This document shows positions 15,378 to 22,818 of a stretch of 64,000 bases of DNA, piece after piece (the stretch's first letter is position 1; each line of letters starts with the position of its first letter). A model generated the notes under the pieces. The model searched no databases. It was not told where the DNA came from and was given only the letters and a program-made list of their open reading frames with translations. This DNA is from Sphaerisporangium sp039871875 (GTDB taxonomy: Bacteria; Actinomycetota; Actinomycetes; Streptosporangiales; Streptosporangiaceae), in the NCBI RefSeq assembly GCF_039871875.1, contig NZ_JBDPMD010000026.1, positions 1-64,000 of the forward strand. Reading direction: 5' to 3'. Position numbers and translations under genes: made by a program.

Positions 15378-18081
15378 TCATGGGTCGTCGCCGAGACGGC
15401 CGGGCCGAGAGCAGGACGAGCGCATGAGAATCAGACACGTGTTGCTGGGCATCGCCGCCTCGGTGACGCTCGTGGTCGCCGGCGTCGCGGTGGCGTCGCC
15501 CGCGCCCGCCGCGACGCTGACCGAGGTCACCGGCTTCGGGACCAACCCCAGTAACCTGCGGATGCACATCTACGTGCCGGACCGCGTGCAGTCCCGCCCG
15601 CCGGTCCTGGTGGCCGTGCACTACTGCACCGGCTCGGGCCAGGCGTTCTACCAGGGCACCGAGTTCGCCTCGCTGGCCGACCGGTACGGCTTCATCGTCA
15701 TCTACCCGACCGCGACCCGCAGCGGCGCCTGCTTCGACGTGTCCTCGCCCCAGGCGCTGCGGCACGACGGCGGCAGCGACCCGGTGGGCATCGTGTCGAT
15801 GGTCCGGTACACGCTTCAGCGCTACAACGGCGACGCCGGCCGCGTGTACGTCACCGGTGCCTCCTCGGGGGCCATGATGACGAACGTCCTGCTCGGCGGC
15901 TACCCCGACGTGTTCAAGGCCGGGGCGGCGTTCGCGGGCGTGCCGTTCGCCTGCTTCGCCACCACCGACGGGTCGAGCTGGAACAGCCAGTGCGCCAACG
16001 GCCAGCTCGTCCGCACCGCGCAGCAGTGGGGCGACCTGGTCCGTGGCGCCTACCCCGGCTACTCCGGCGCCCGGCCGCGCATGCAGATCTGGCACGGCAC
16101 CAATGACGACACGTTGCGCTACCCGAACTTCCAGGAGCAGATCAAGCAGTGGACCAACGTCCACGGCCTGAGCCAGACCCCGACCCAGACCGACACCCCG
16201 CAGTCCGGCTGGACCCGCACCCGTTACGGCGGCACCGGCCTCCAGCCGCCCGTCGAGGCGATCAGCCTGCAGGGCGTCGGGCACAACGTGCCCACCAGCG
16301 GCATGGCCATGCGGGCCATCCAGTTCTTCGGCCTGGACACCACCGGCCCGACGGCCACCCCGACCGTCACGCCGACGGTCACCCCCACCGTCACCCCCAC
16401 GGTCACGCCCACCGTCACGCCGACGGTGACGCCCACGGTCACCCCGACGGTCAACGGCGCCTGCCGGGTCGCCTACGTGATGAACACCTGGAACAACGGC
16501 TTCACGGCCCAGGTCACCGTCACCAACACCGGCGGCTCGACCGTCAACGGCTGGGCCCTCGCGTTCACCCTGCCGTCCGGCCAGACGATCACGGGCTCCT
16601 GGAACGCACAGATCACCGGCACCAGCGGGGCGATCACCGCACGCAACGTGGGCTACAACGGGACCATCGCCCCGAACGGCACCGCGTCGTTCGGCTTCCA
16701 GGCCACGCACAACGGCTCGACCGGCAGGCCGCCGTCGTTCATCCTGAACGACAACGCCTGCTCCGTGGCCTGACCCGTCCTCCGGCGGTGTGGGCCCAGC
16801 CACGCCGCCGGAGCCCGCCCGCCGGCCCGTGATCACGGGTGCCGGGCGGCCCGGCGGCCTGACGGCGCGCGTGCCACGCCGTCCGGCCGCTGCCGTGTTC
16901 CGGCTCCCTCGCTCCGCCCGTGTGGCGAGTACGGCGATCAGCAGCGCGGTGAGCAGGGCGAGCTGGGCGAGCGCGGACAGTGCCACGCCCACGGGGATCG
17001 CGGCGAGCGCGAGCACGGCGGCCGCGGCGCGGAGCTGTCGCCGCGGCAGGCCGAGCACCCGCCGGTACAGCAGGTCGCCCAGCAGGTAGAGCGTGACGCC
17101 GGCCGACAGGGCGACCGCCGGCCCGACGTGCATGTGGTCCAGCGGGTGGCCGAGGGCCTTCTTGACGCCCGCCGCCACCGCGACGATGCCGAGCAGCATG
17201 GGGATGTGCGCGTAGAAGTACGCGCCGAGGATCAGTTGGGTGCGCCGCACCACGCCGGCCCCGGCGAGCACGTGCTCCGCCGACTCGGGGCCGTCGCCCC
17301 CGAAGTACACCCACCACAGGCACGCCGCGAGCGCCAGCCCCAGCGTCGCCGCGACCAGCAGCGCCGGGCTCACCGCCCCGTGCGCCCCGATGCCGATCGC
17401 CACCACCGACTCCCCGAGCGCCACGATGACCAGCAGCCCGTGCCGTTCCACGATGTGCGCCGGATGCAGCGGGAACCCCTTCTGCCCGATGAAGTATGGG
17501 CTCACCCACACCAGCACCACCGCCGCCCCCCACAGCAGATGCGCGAGCGCCCCTTCGGTGAACCCCGCCGCGAACAGCAGCCCCGTGGCCCCGAGGTTGA
17601 ACGGCACCACCCGCACGAACGACGCCGAAGCCTGCAGATAGAGCCCCGCGTGCACCAGCACGATCACCAGGTACCCCAGCGCGAACGCCCACCCGCCCCC
17701 GTCGAACGCCCGGGGTATGGCCAGCGCCATGACCAGGAAGCCCCCCATCCCCAGCAGCACCAGCACCCGCCGCGCCGGACGCACCGGCGGCACGGTGTTG
17801 GTCAGCCACGCGTACCCGGAGTACATCCACCAGATGACCCCGAACACCAGCAAGACCCGCAACCCGCCGGCCACCGGCGACACGGGCTGCGCCCCCGCCT
17901 CCGGCTCCGTGAAGCCGGCCACCAGCAACGTGGTCAACTGCGTGACCGTGAACACGAACACGAGATCGAAGAACAGCTCGAGCGTGGAGACCCGCAACTC
18001 CTGCTCAGGAGAAGTCGGCTCCACCTTCTCGGCGAACCATCCAGGAAGACGCACGCGCCAATGATCGGCCCTATCCACCAC
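15298..18081 (-). CDS. ltrA: Low-temperature-requirement A (LtrA) membrane protein, frame lacking a proximal stop
   Basis: The first about 390 residues are a clear LtrA family protein: the N-terminal motif ELFFDLVFVFTVTQL and about ten transmembrane helices. This family is poorly characterised. Conserved sequence ends near 16,880. No stop occurs in this frame until 15298, so the formal product is 927 aa, with a C-terminal half that lies entirely antisense to the esterase gene and reads as Gly/Arg/Val-rich low complexity. A hairpin at 16822-16845 may end transcription before any stop codon. The true 3' end, or a sequence error, is unresolved. The start at 18081 follows family alignment (MVDRADHWRV). 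Confidence 0.6.
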   Translation of the reverse strand: MVDRADHWRVRLPGWFAEKVEPTSPEQELRVSTLELFFDLVFVFTVTQLTTLLVAGFTEPEAGAQPVSPVAGGLRVLLVFGVIWWMYSGYAWLTNTVPPVRPARRVLVLLGMGGFLVMALAIPRAFDGGGWAFALGYLVIVLVHAGLYLQASASFVRVVPFNLGATGLLFAAGFTEGALAHLLWGAAVVLVWVSPYFIGQKGFPLHPAHIVERHGLLVIVALGESVVAIGIGAHGAVSPALLVAATLGLALAACLWWVYFGGDGPESAEHVLAGAGVVRRTQLILGAYFYAHIPMLLGIVAVAAGVKKALGHPLDHMHVGPAVALSAGVTLYLLGDLLYRRVLGLPRRQLRAAAAVLALAAIPVGVALSALAQLALLTALLIAVLATRAERGSRNTAAAGRRGTRAVRPPGRPAPVITGRRAGSGGVAGPTPPEDGSGHGAGVVVQDERRRPAGRAVVRGLEAERRGAVRGDGPVVAHVACGDRPAGAGDLCVPGARDRLAGRQGEREGPAVDGRAAGVGDGDLGREAVVPGVHHVGDPAGAVDRRGDRGRHRRRDGGRDRGGDGGGDRRRDGRGGRRAGGVQAEELDGPHGHAAGGHVVPDALQADRLDGRLEAGAAVTGAGPAGLRGVGLGRGLAQAVDVGPLLDLLLEVRVAQRVVIGAVPDLHARPGAGVAGVGATDQVAPLLRGADELAVGALAVPARPVGGGEAGERHARERRPGLEHVGVAAEQDVRHHGPRGGTGDVHAAGVAVVALKRVPDHRHDAHRVAAAVVPQRLGRGHVEAGAAAGRGRVDDDEAVPVGQRGELGALVERLARAGAVVHGHQDRRAGLHAVRHVDVHPQVTGVGPEAGDLGQRRGGRGRRHRDAGDHERHRGGDAQQHVSDSHALVLLSARPSRRRPMTETFRSVVRNVSGGNAACRRMTSREP
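15424..16773 (+). CDS. Secreted CE1-type (PHB-depolymerase/feruloyl/acetyl-xylan) esterase with CBM2
   Basis: A 449-aa exported esterase. A Sec signal peptide (about 1-30, cleavage after ASPAPAA) precedes an alpha/beta-hydrolase of the esterase D/PHB depolymerase group, with nucleophile Ser147 in GASSGAM and the catalytic His in GVGHNVPT near 279. A Thr-Pro-Val repeat linker leads to a C-terminal family 2 carbohydrate-binding module with conserved tryptophans (TWNNGF, GWALAF, GSWNAQ). It would strip feruloyl or acetyl groups from xylan, or act on a related ester, while bound to cellulose. The ATG start has a GAGCAGGACGAG leader. It belongs functionally with the GH3 and sugar transporter genes. 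Confidence 0.92.
   Translation: MRIRHVLLGIAASVTLVVAGVAVASPAPAATLTEVTGFGTNPSNLRMHIYVPDRVQSRPPVLVAVHYCTGSGQAFYQGTEFASLADRYGFIVIYPTATRSGACFDVSSPQALRHDGGSDPVGIVSMVRYTLQRYNGDAGRVYVTGASSGAMMTNVLLGGYPDVFKAGAAFAGVPFACFATTDGSSWNSQCANGQLVRTAQQWGDLVRGAYPGYSGARPRMQIWHGTNDDTLRYPNFQEQIKQWTNVHGLSQTPTQTDTPQSGWTRTRYGGTGLQPPVEAISLQGVGHNVPTSGMAMRAIQFFGLDTTGPTATPTVTPTVTPTVTPTVTPTVTPTVTPTVTPTVNGACRVAYVMNTWNNGFTAQVTVTNTGGSTVNGWALAFTLPSGQTITGSWNAQITGTSGAITARNVGYNGTIAPNGTASFGFQATHNGSTGRPPSFILNDNACSVA
16359..16454 (+). repeat. Thr-Pro-Val codon repeat (linker)
   Basis: About eight tandem 12-bp units encode TPTV repeats between the esterase and CBM2 domains. Synonymous variation among units (ACG/ACC, GTC/GTG) shows the repeat is maintained at protein level, as expected for an extended flexible linker that is often O-glycosylated in actinomycetes. 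Confidence 0.8.
16822..16845. terminator. Palindromic hairpin between the esterase and ltrA
   Basis: A perfect 14-bp palindrome CCCGTGATCACGGG (16826-16839) is extended by CCGGC and GCCGG flanks with one unpaired base. It lies just after the esterase stop and past the conserved end of the convergent ltrA gene, so it could act in both directions. Confidence 0.5.
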
Positions 18082-18131
18082 AACCGCGACTGATTACCCG
18101 AACCCGGTCGCACCGGGACACGGTGCGTTGT

Positions 18132-18899
18132 TCAGTCGGACGGGGGAGTGGTGGTCTTACGGGGACCGGCGACCAGGCGGTCCGTGCCGGTGGACGGGGG
18201 TGGGGCGGGGCTTTCCGCCGTGGTGCCGTCGGCGGGCTTGGTGGTGCGGCGGGGGCGGGTCTTGCGGGGGGCCGTGGCGTCGGGCTCGGGGGTGGTGCCC
18301 TCGGGGAAGGTCACCGGGCCCTTGACGTCCTTGTCCTTGGGAGGATCGGTGTGGCTCACGGTGGGATGGGGGGCCGTGGGGGTGTCCTCGGTGGGGGGAG
18401 TGGCGGGGCGTGAGGAGTCGCGCCAGGAGGCGATCACGCTGTCGGCCTCGGTGTCGGCGGCCATCTCGGCGTCGACTTCGGCTTCGCGTCTGCGGATGAC
18501 GACCAGATGGTCCACCGAGAGGCGGCCGGCGCCGACGACGGCCAGCAGGACGGACGCGGCGCCGAGTGCGACGATCAGGTTGATGTCGCCGCCGGTGAGC
18601 GGCAGGCCCACGTCACCGCTGACCAGGATGAACACGGCCAGGGCCTCGAGGAACAGGATGATGCCGCAGGCGGGGACGAACAGGCCGGCGACCATGAGGG
18701 CGCCGCCGATGAGCTCGATGAGCATGGTGCCCGCCGCCCACAGGGGCGCCGCGGGGGCGTCCATGCGGGCGAACTGCTCCTGGGTGGCGTTCAGGCCGGA
18801 CTCCAGTTTGTGCCAGCCGTTGGCGAAGAAGATGCCGCCGACACCGAGCCGGGCGGCCAGCGCGGCGATGTCGGTCAAGGTTCGTCTCACGGTGCCCAT
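18132..18899 (-). CDS. DoxX-family membrane protein with Pro/Thr-rich C-terminus
   Basis: A 255-aa protein. Residues about 1-140 are a DoxX domain with four transmembrane helices (GVGGIFFANGWHKLE, then MLIELIGGALMVAGLF). The remainder is a charged, Pro/Thr/Lys-rich cytoplasmic tail ending in basic clusters. DoxX proteins are membrane components linked to redox or thiol-stress complexes in mycobacteria; the role here is not known. The ATG start lies 13 nt inside the end of the upstream MFS gene, so the two are probably co-transcribed. Confidence 0.85.
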   Translation of the reverse strand: MGTVRRTLTDIAALAARLGVGGIFFANGWHKLESGLNATQEQFARMDAPAAPLWAAGTMLIELIGGALMVAGLFVPACGIILFLEALAVFILVSGDVGLPLTGGDINLIVALGAASVLLAVVGAGRLSVDHLVVIRRREAEVDAEMAADTEADSVIASWRDSSRPATPPTEDTPTAPHPTVSHTDPPKDKDVKGPVTFPEGTTPEPDATAPRKTRPRRTTKPADGTTAESPAPPPSTGTDRLVAGPRKTTTPPSD

Positions 18900-20488
18900 T
18901 CTCCTGGGGTAGATCCGCCTTGCCCAGACAATTGCCCTGTATCTCCTTCGTCATGCCCGCGGCCCCGGGGTGTCAGCGCCAGGGCCGCGGCGGTGGTGAG
19001 GGCGAGCAGCACGACGCTCACCAGCACCGTGGAGTGCAGCGCGGTGACGAACGCCTGCCGGGCGGTCGCGAGGAGCGCGGCCCCGGACGGCCCGGGCAGC
19101 CCGGCGGCGGCGTGCGCGGCGGCGGCCAGGGACTCGCGCGCCTGGGCCAGCGCGGCGGGCGGCACCCCGGGGACCGTGGCCACGGCGGGGGCGTACACGA
19201 CGGTGGTGACGGTGCCGAGCACCGCGACGCCGAGGCCCGCGCCGAGTTCGTACGCCGTCTCCTCGATCGCCGCCGCGCCCCCGGCACGCGACTCCGGCGC
19301 GCACGCCATGATCGTGTCGGACGCGGCGAGCAGCGCCGCCTGCACGCCGAACCCGATGCCGGCGAAGCACAGCGACAGCAGCCACGGGTGGTGCTCGGTG
19401 CCCCACGCGAGCGTCGGCGTGAGGGACAGCCCGGCGAGCCCGAGCCCGCCCGCCATGGTGGCCCGCAGCCCGAGCCGCCGCAGCAGGAACGCCGCGCTGA
19501 GGCCCCCCGCGACGGCCGCGACCATCAGCGGCAGCATGCGTACGGCGGCGCGCAGCGGGCCGTCCCCGAGCACGAGCTGGAGGTACTGGGCGAGCATCAG
19601 CTCCAGGCCGACCAGGGCGAACACCGCGAGCAGCACGCAGACCACGCCCACGGAGAAGCCGCGGCGCGCGAACAGCCCGACGTCCAGCAGCGGGTGGGGG
19701 AGGCGGCGCTGCCGGGCGGTGAACCACGCGAGCAGCCCGGCACCGGCGAGCAGGATCGGCACCGCGCCGGCGGTGCCCACCACGGCGCCGTGCCCGGCCT
19801 CCTTCAGCCCGAACGCGAGGCACAGCACGCCGAGGGTGGCCAGGGCCGCGCTCGGCGCGTCCCAGCGGTGCCCGGCCCGCCGGGGCGTCTCAGGCAGCAG
19901 GCGGGCGGCGATCGGCAGCGCCACCACCAGCAGCGGCACGTTGATCAGGAACACCGTGCCCCAGCGGAAGTGCTCCACCAGCGCCCCGCCGATCAGCGGC
20001 CCCACCGCCGCGCCCCCGGCCGCGACGGCACTCCACACGCCGAGAGCCACGGCCCGCTCCCGCCGGTCGGTGAACACCTGCCGGATGATCGACAGTGTGG
20101 CCGGCATGATCATGGCCCCGCCCACGCCGAGCAGCGCCCGGGACACGATGAGCGCCGCCGGGGTGGCCGCGAACGCCGCCGAGAGCGAGGCGGCGCCGAA
20201 CACCAGATAGCCGAGCAGGACCAGCCGCCGCCGGCCGTAGCGGTCGCCGAGCGTACCGAACACGACGAGCAGCGGCGCGACGACCAGCGAATACACGTCG
20301 ATGATCCACAGCAGCTCCACGGCCGTGGGCTCCAGGTCCGCCGTCAGGGCGGGCACGGCGATGTGCAGGACGGTGGCGTCCACGGCGATCAGCAGCAGGC
20401 TGGAGCAGAGCAGGGCGAGGATCGCCCACCGGTCCGGCCGCGAGTCCGTGGTGCGCCGGGCGTCCGGCCGGGTCCCCAAAACCGTCAT
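18887..20488 (-). CDS. MFS drug exporter, EmrB/QacA (DHA2) type
   Basis: A 533-aa proton-driven efflux permease with 14 predicted transmembrane helices. It shows the DHA2 signature AVDATVLHIAVPAL in helix 1, motif A GDRYGRRR after helix 2, and motif C-like ALLGVGGAMIMPATLS. Such proteins export antibiotics or antiseptics from the cytoplasm. No TetR or MarR regulator lies beside it, which is unusual for this family. A 12-bp palindrome about 145 bp upstream could be the operator for a distant regulator. The DoxX gene overlaps its 3' end. Confidence 0.92.
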   Translation of the reverse strand: MTVLGTRPDARRTTDSRPDRWAILALLCSSLLLIAVDATVLHIAVPALTADLEPTAVELLWIIDVYSLVVAPLLVVFGTLGDRYGRRRLVLLGYLVFGAASLSAAFAATPAALIVSRALLGVGGAMIMPATLSIIRQVFTDRRERAVALGVWSAVAAGGAAVGPLIGGALVEHFRWGTVFLINVPLLVVALPIAARLLPETPRRAGHRWDAPSAALATLGVLCLAFGLKEAGHGAVVGTAGAVPILLAGAGLLAWFTARQRRLPHPLLDVGLFARRGFSVGVVCVLLAVFALVGLELMLAQYLQLVLGDGPLRAAVRMLPLMVAAVAGGLSAAFLLRRLGLRATMAGGLGLAGLSLTPTLAWGTEHHPWLLSLCFAGIGFGVQAALLAASDTIMACAPESRAGGAAAIEETAYELGAGLGVAVLGTVTTVVYAPAVATVPGVPPAALAQARESLAAAAHAAAGLPGPSGAALLATARQAFVTALHSTVLVSVVLLALTTAAALALTPRGRGHDEGDTGQLSGQGGSTPGEWAP

Positions 20489-20633
20489 TAGCTACCTAAA
20501 GGGATGTGACTGCTGAATCTGGGTGGCAGCTTAGGGCCAATCCCCTTGATCGATCAGCGGCTTGCCGGAACGGTTCGGCTCGCGGTCTCCCGGGACTGCT
20601 GGGAAGCGTGATGGGAGCTGGGGCGGTCCCGAC

Positions 20634-20645
20634 CTCTCTAGAGAG
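20634..20645. promoter_or_regulatory. 12-bp palindrome in divergent intergenic region
   Basis: CTCTCTAGAGAG is a perfect palindrome placed between the MFS exporter and the divergent TPR-membrane gene, followed by the AT-rich stretch GCTATAGGTATATG, which may hold a -10 box. It could be a repressor-binding site. Confidence 0.35.
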
Positions 20646-20702
20646 CTATAGGTATATGTCCGACATCTAGGCAAGTTTCCTTCGGCAACGGACCATGACG
20701 GC

Positions 20703-22589
20703 GTGGGGAACGCCAGCGAGCCAGATCCCTCTCCGGTGCCATCCCCGCGAGACCGCTCCGATCCCCGGGCCTGGTGCGTGGTCGCCGTCGCGAGACTGGG
20801 CCGCGATCAGCCGGAGGGAGCGCTGGAGGCCGCCGGAGAGGCGGTCGAGCGCGACCCCGGCGGCGAATGGGGGCATCGGCTGATGAGTCTCGCCCTGGAA
20901 CGCCTCGGCCGCGACTCCGAGGCGACCGTCGCGGCTCAGGACGCCGTCCGGCTCGCACCCGGCTCCTGGGCCGCGCGGCTCCGGTTCGGCTCGGTGCTGC
21001 GCCGGACCCCCGGCCGCTGGCGCGACGCCTGGGCGCAGGCCCAGCAGGCCGTCCGCTTCGCCCCCGAGCAACCCGACCCCCACGTGCTGATCGGCGACCT
21101 CGCACTGGCCCGCGGCGACTTCCGCCAGGCCGCGGCCGCCTACCGCACCGCGCTGCGCCGCGACGAGGATCACCCCGCCGCCCGCGTCAACCTCGGCCTC
21201 ACCCACCTGCGCTGGGAACGCCCCCGCGACCACCACGACCCCACCTGGACGGTCGACCCCCGCGAGACCGGCCGGGCCCGCAGGGCGCTGGAGGTGTGGT
21301 CCCGGCAGGTGCGGCTGCTCGCGGCCGTCGCGCTGACCGCCGTCGCCGTGCTCGCGTTCTGGTACGACCTGCGCGACCCGGCGCGGGCGGGCGGCGCGGC
21401 CGTGCTGGCGCTCATGCTCGCCGCCACCGTGCGGCAGGCCCGGCGGGTCGGGGTGTGGCGGTACGTGCCGGGCATGCTGGCCAGGGACCTGTGGTTGTGC
21501 GTGTCGGTCTCGGTGGCCGTGCTCGTGGTCGCGGCGTATGTGACGGCGCTCGCCACCCTGCCGGACTGGTCGCCCGGCTCGCTGGTCGTGCCGCTGGTGT
21601 CCGCGCCCGCCACGGTGGTCGTCGAGTGGGAGGACCTTCTCGGGGGCTTCTGGGCGGGGCTGTTCGGCCTGGTGCTGTTCAACGGGCCCGCCGTGTTGTG
21701 CCTGCGCGTCTTCGCCGAGACCTGGCAGGGACGGCCGGTGCGGGCGCTCGCCGAGTTCACCGCCGTGGCGCCCGAGCGTGTCGGGCTGCGCGACACCGGG
21801 GTCACGTTGTGGATCGTCGCGGCGCGGCTGTGGTCGCTCGTCGTGCTGCTCGCCGTCGTCCCGCCCGCGGCGGGGGAGGGGAGGGCGGCGCTGGCCGCGG
21901 CGTGCGTCCCTCTCGCGCTGCTGTACGTGCGGTGGCGGGGCGGGCTGCGGTTCCGCGCCGGGACGGTGCTGCGGCACGACTGGGCGCTGGCGCTCGTGCT
22001 GCTGACGCTCCTGCCGGCGTCCGCTGCGCTGTTCACGGTGGGCATGGTGGCGCTGCTCGGGGCGCCCGCCGGGACCGGGGCGTGGTGGACGGTGGCGGCC
22101 ACGCTCTCGATCGCCGTGCTGTGCTTCCTGGTGCGGGGGGCCCGCGCCTGGTGGCGGCGTTCGGCGGGTCCGTGGCGGGCGTCCCTGATCCCGTGCGAGG
22201 GCTGCGGGCCGCGGCTGCCCGGCGACGTCGTGCCGCCGGTCGGCCTCAGCGAGGAGGTGCGGCGCGCGTTCACCTACTCCCGGAGCGTCGTGCTCTCCTA
22301 CAGCGACACCGACGGCCCGCGCACCCTCGCCGTCGGCGCCGTCACCTCGGTCAGCTCGTCGGGCGAGCTGCGCCTCATCGCCACCGAGGAGGCCTGGGCG
22401 GCCGCGGCCCGCGACCCGCGTGTCGCCGTCTTCGTCGCCGACCCCGTCGAACGCCGCTTCTGGGCCGAGGTCCGCGGCGTCGCCCTGCCTGACCCCGCCC
22501 AGGACGTCCTGCGCGTCACCCCGAAACACGTGCAGATCGCCGAGTTCCCCGGCCGCCACGAGGCCAGGACGTCCCCCCGCCGCCGCTGA
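20703..22589 (+). CDS. TPR - membrane - split-beta-barrel (PNPOx-like) fusion protein
   Basis: A 628-aa protein with three parts. Residues about 20-170 are three or four TPR helices (DPHVLIGDLALARGDFRQA is typical). Residues about 200-480 hold roughly eight transmembrane helices. Residues about 510-620 resemble the pyridoxamine-phosphate-oxidase-like split barrel (AVGAVTSVSSSGELRLIAT, ARDPRVAVFVADP, VLRVTPKHVQI). I know no characterised protein with this order. The barrel would face the cytosol if the helix count is even, and could bind a flavin or F420. It starts at GTG 20703 with a weak ribosome site, and a nearby alternative start is possible. Confidence 0.75.
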   Translation: MGNASEPDPSPVPSPRDRSDPRAWCVVAVARLGRDQPEGALEAAGEAVERDPGGEWGHRLMSLALERLGRDSEATVAAQDAVRLAPGSWAARLRFGSVLRRTPGRWRDAWAQAQQAVRFAPEQPDPHVLIGDLALARGDFRQAAAAYRTALRRDEDHPAARVNLGLTHLRWERPRDHHDPTWTVDPRETGRARRALEVWSRQVRLLAAVALTAVAVLAFWYDLRDPARAGGAAVLALMLAATVRQARRVGVWRYVPGMLARDLWLCVSVSVAVLVVAAYVTALATLPDWSPGSLVVPLVSAPATVVVEWEDLLGGFWAGLFGLVLFNGPAVLCLRVFAETWQGRPVRALAEFTAVAPERVGLRDTGVTLWIVAARLWSLVVLLAVVPPAAGEGRAALAAACVPLALLYVRWRGGLRFRAGTVLRHDWALALVLLTLLPASAALFTVGMVALLGAPAGTGAWWTVAATLSIAVLCFLVRGARAWWRRSAGPWRASLIPCEGCGPRLPGDVVPPVGLSEEVRRAFTYSRSVVLSYSDTDGPRTLAVGAVTSVSSSGELRLIATEEAWAAAARDPRVAVFVADPVERRFWAEVRGVALPDPAQDVLRVTPKHVQIAEFPGRHEARTSPRRR

Positions 22590-22818
22590 CCGCGCCTGAC
22601 CTCCCCGTGCGGGGCCTCCCGCCGTCCCGTGACCGGGTCCGGGCGTCCTGCGGCGCGCGTGGCGATCCCGGCCGTCACCACGGTCCCGCGTCCCCCATTC
22701 GCCTCCCGTGAGGTGTCACCCGGACTCGCCAGGGCAAATCGTGCCCGTGGCGCGCGTGGCGGGGACGCGCGCGGCAGGGCCGGTTGCGGTATAACCGGGA
22801 GGCGACCGGGGAGGCGAA

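Noticed and set aside
4813..16773. Complete sugar importer with its own ATPase
   Set aside because: No ABC ATPase gene lies in this cluster; the ATPase must be elsewhere, so completeness was not claimed.
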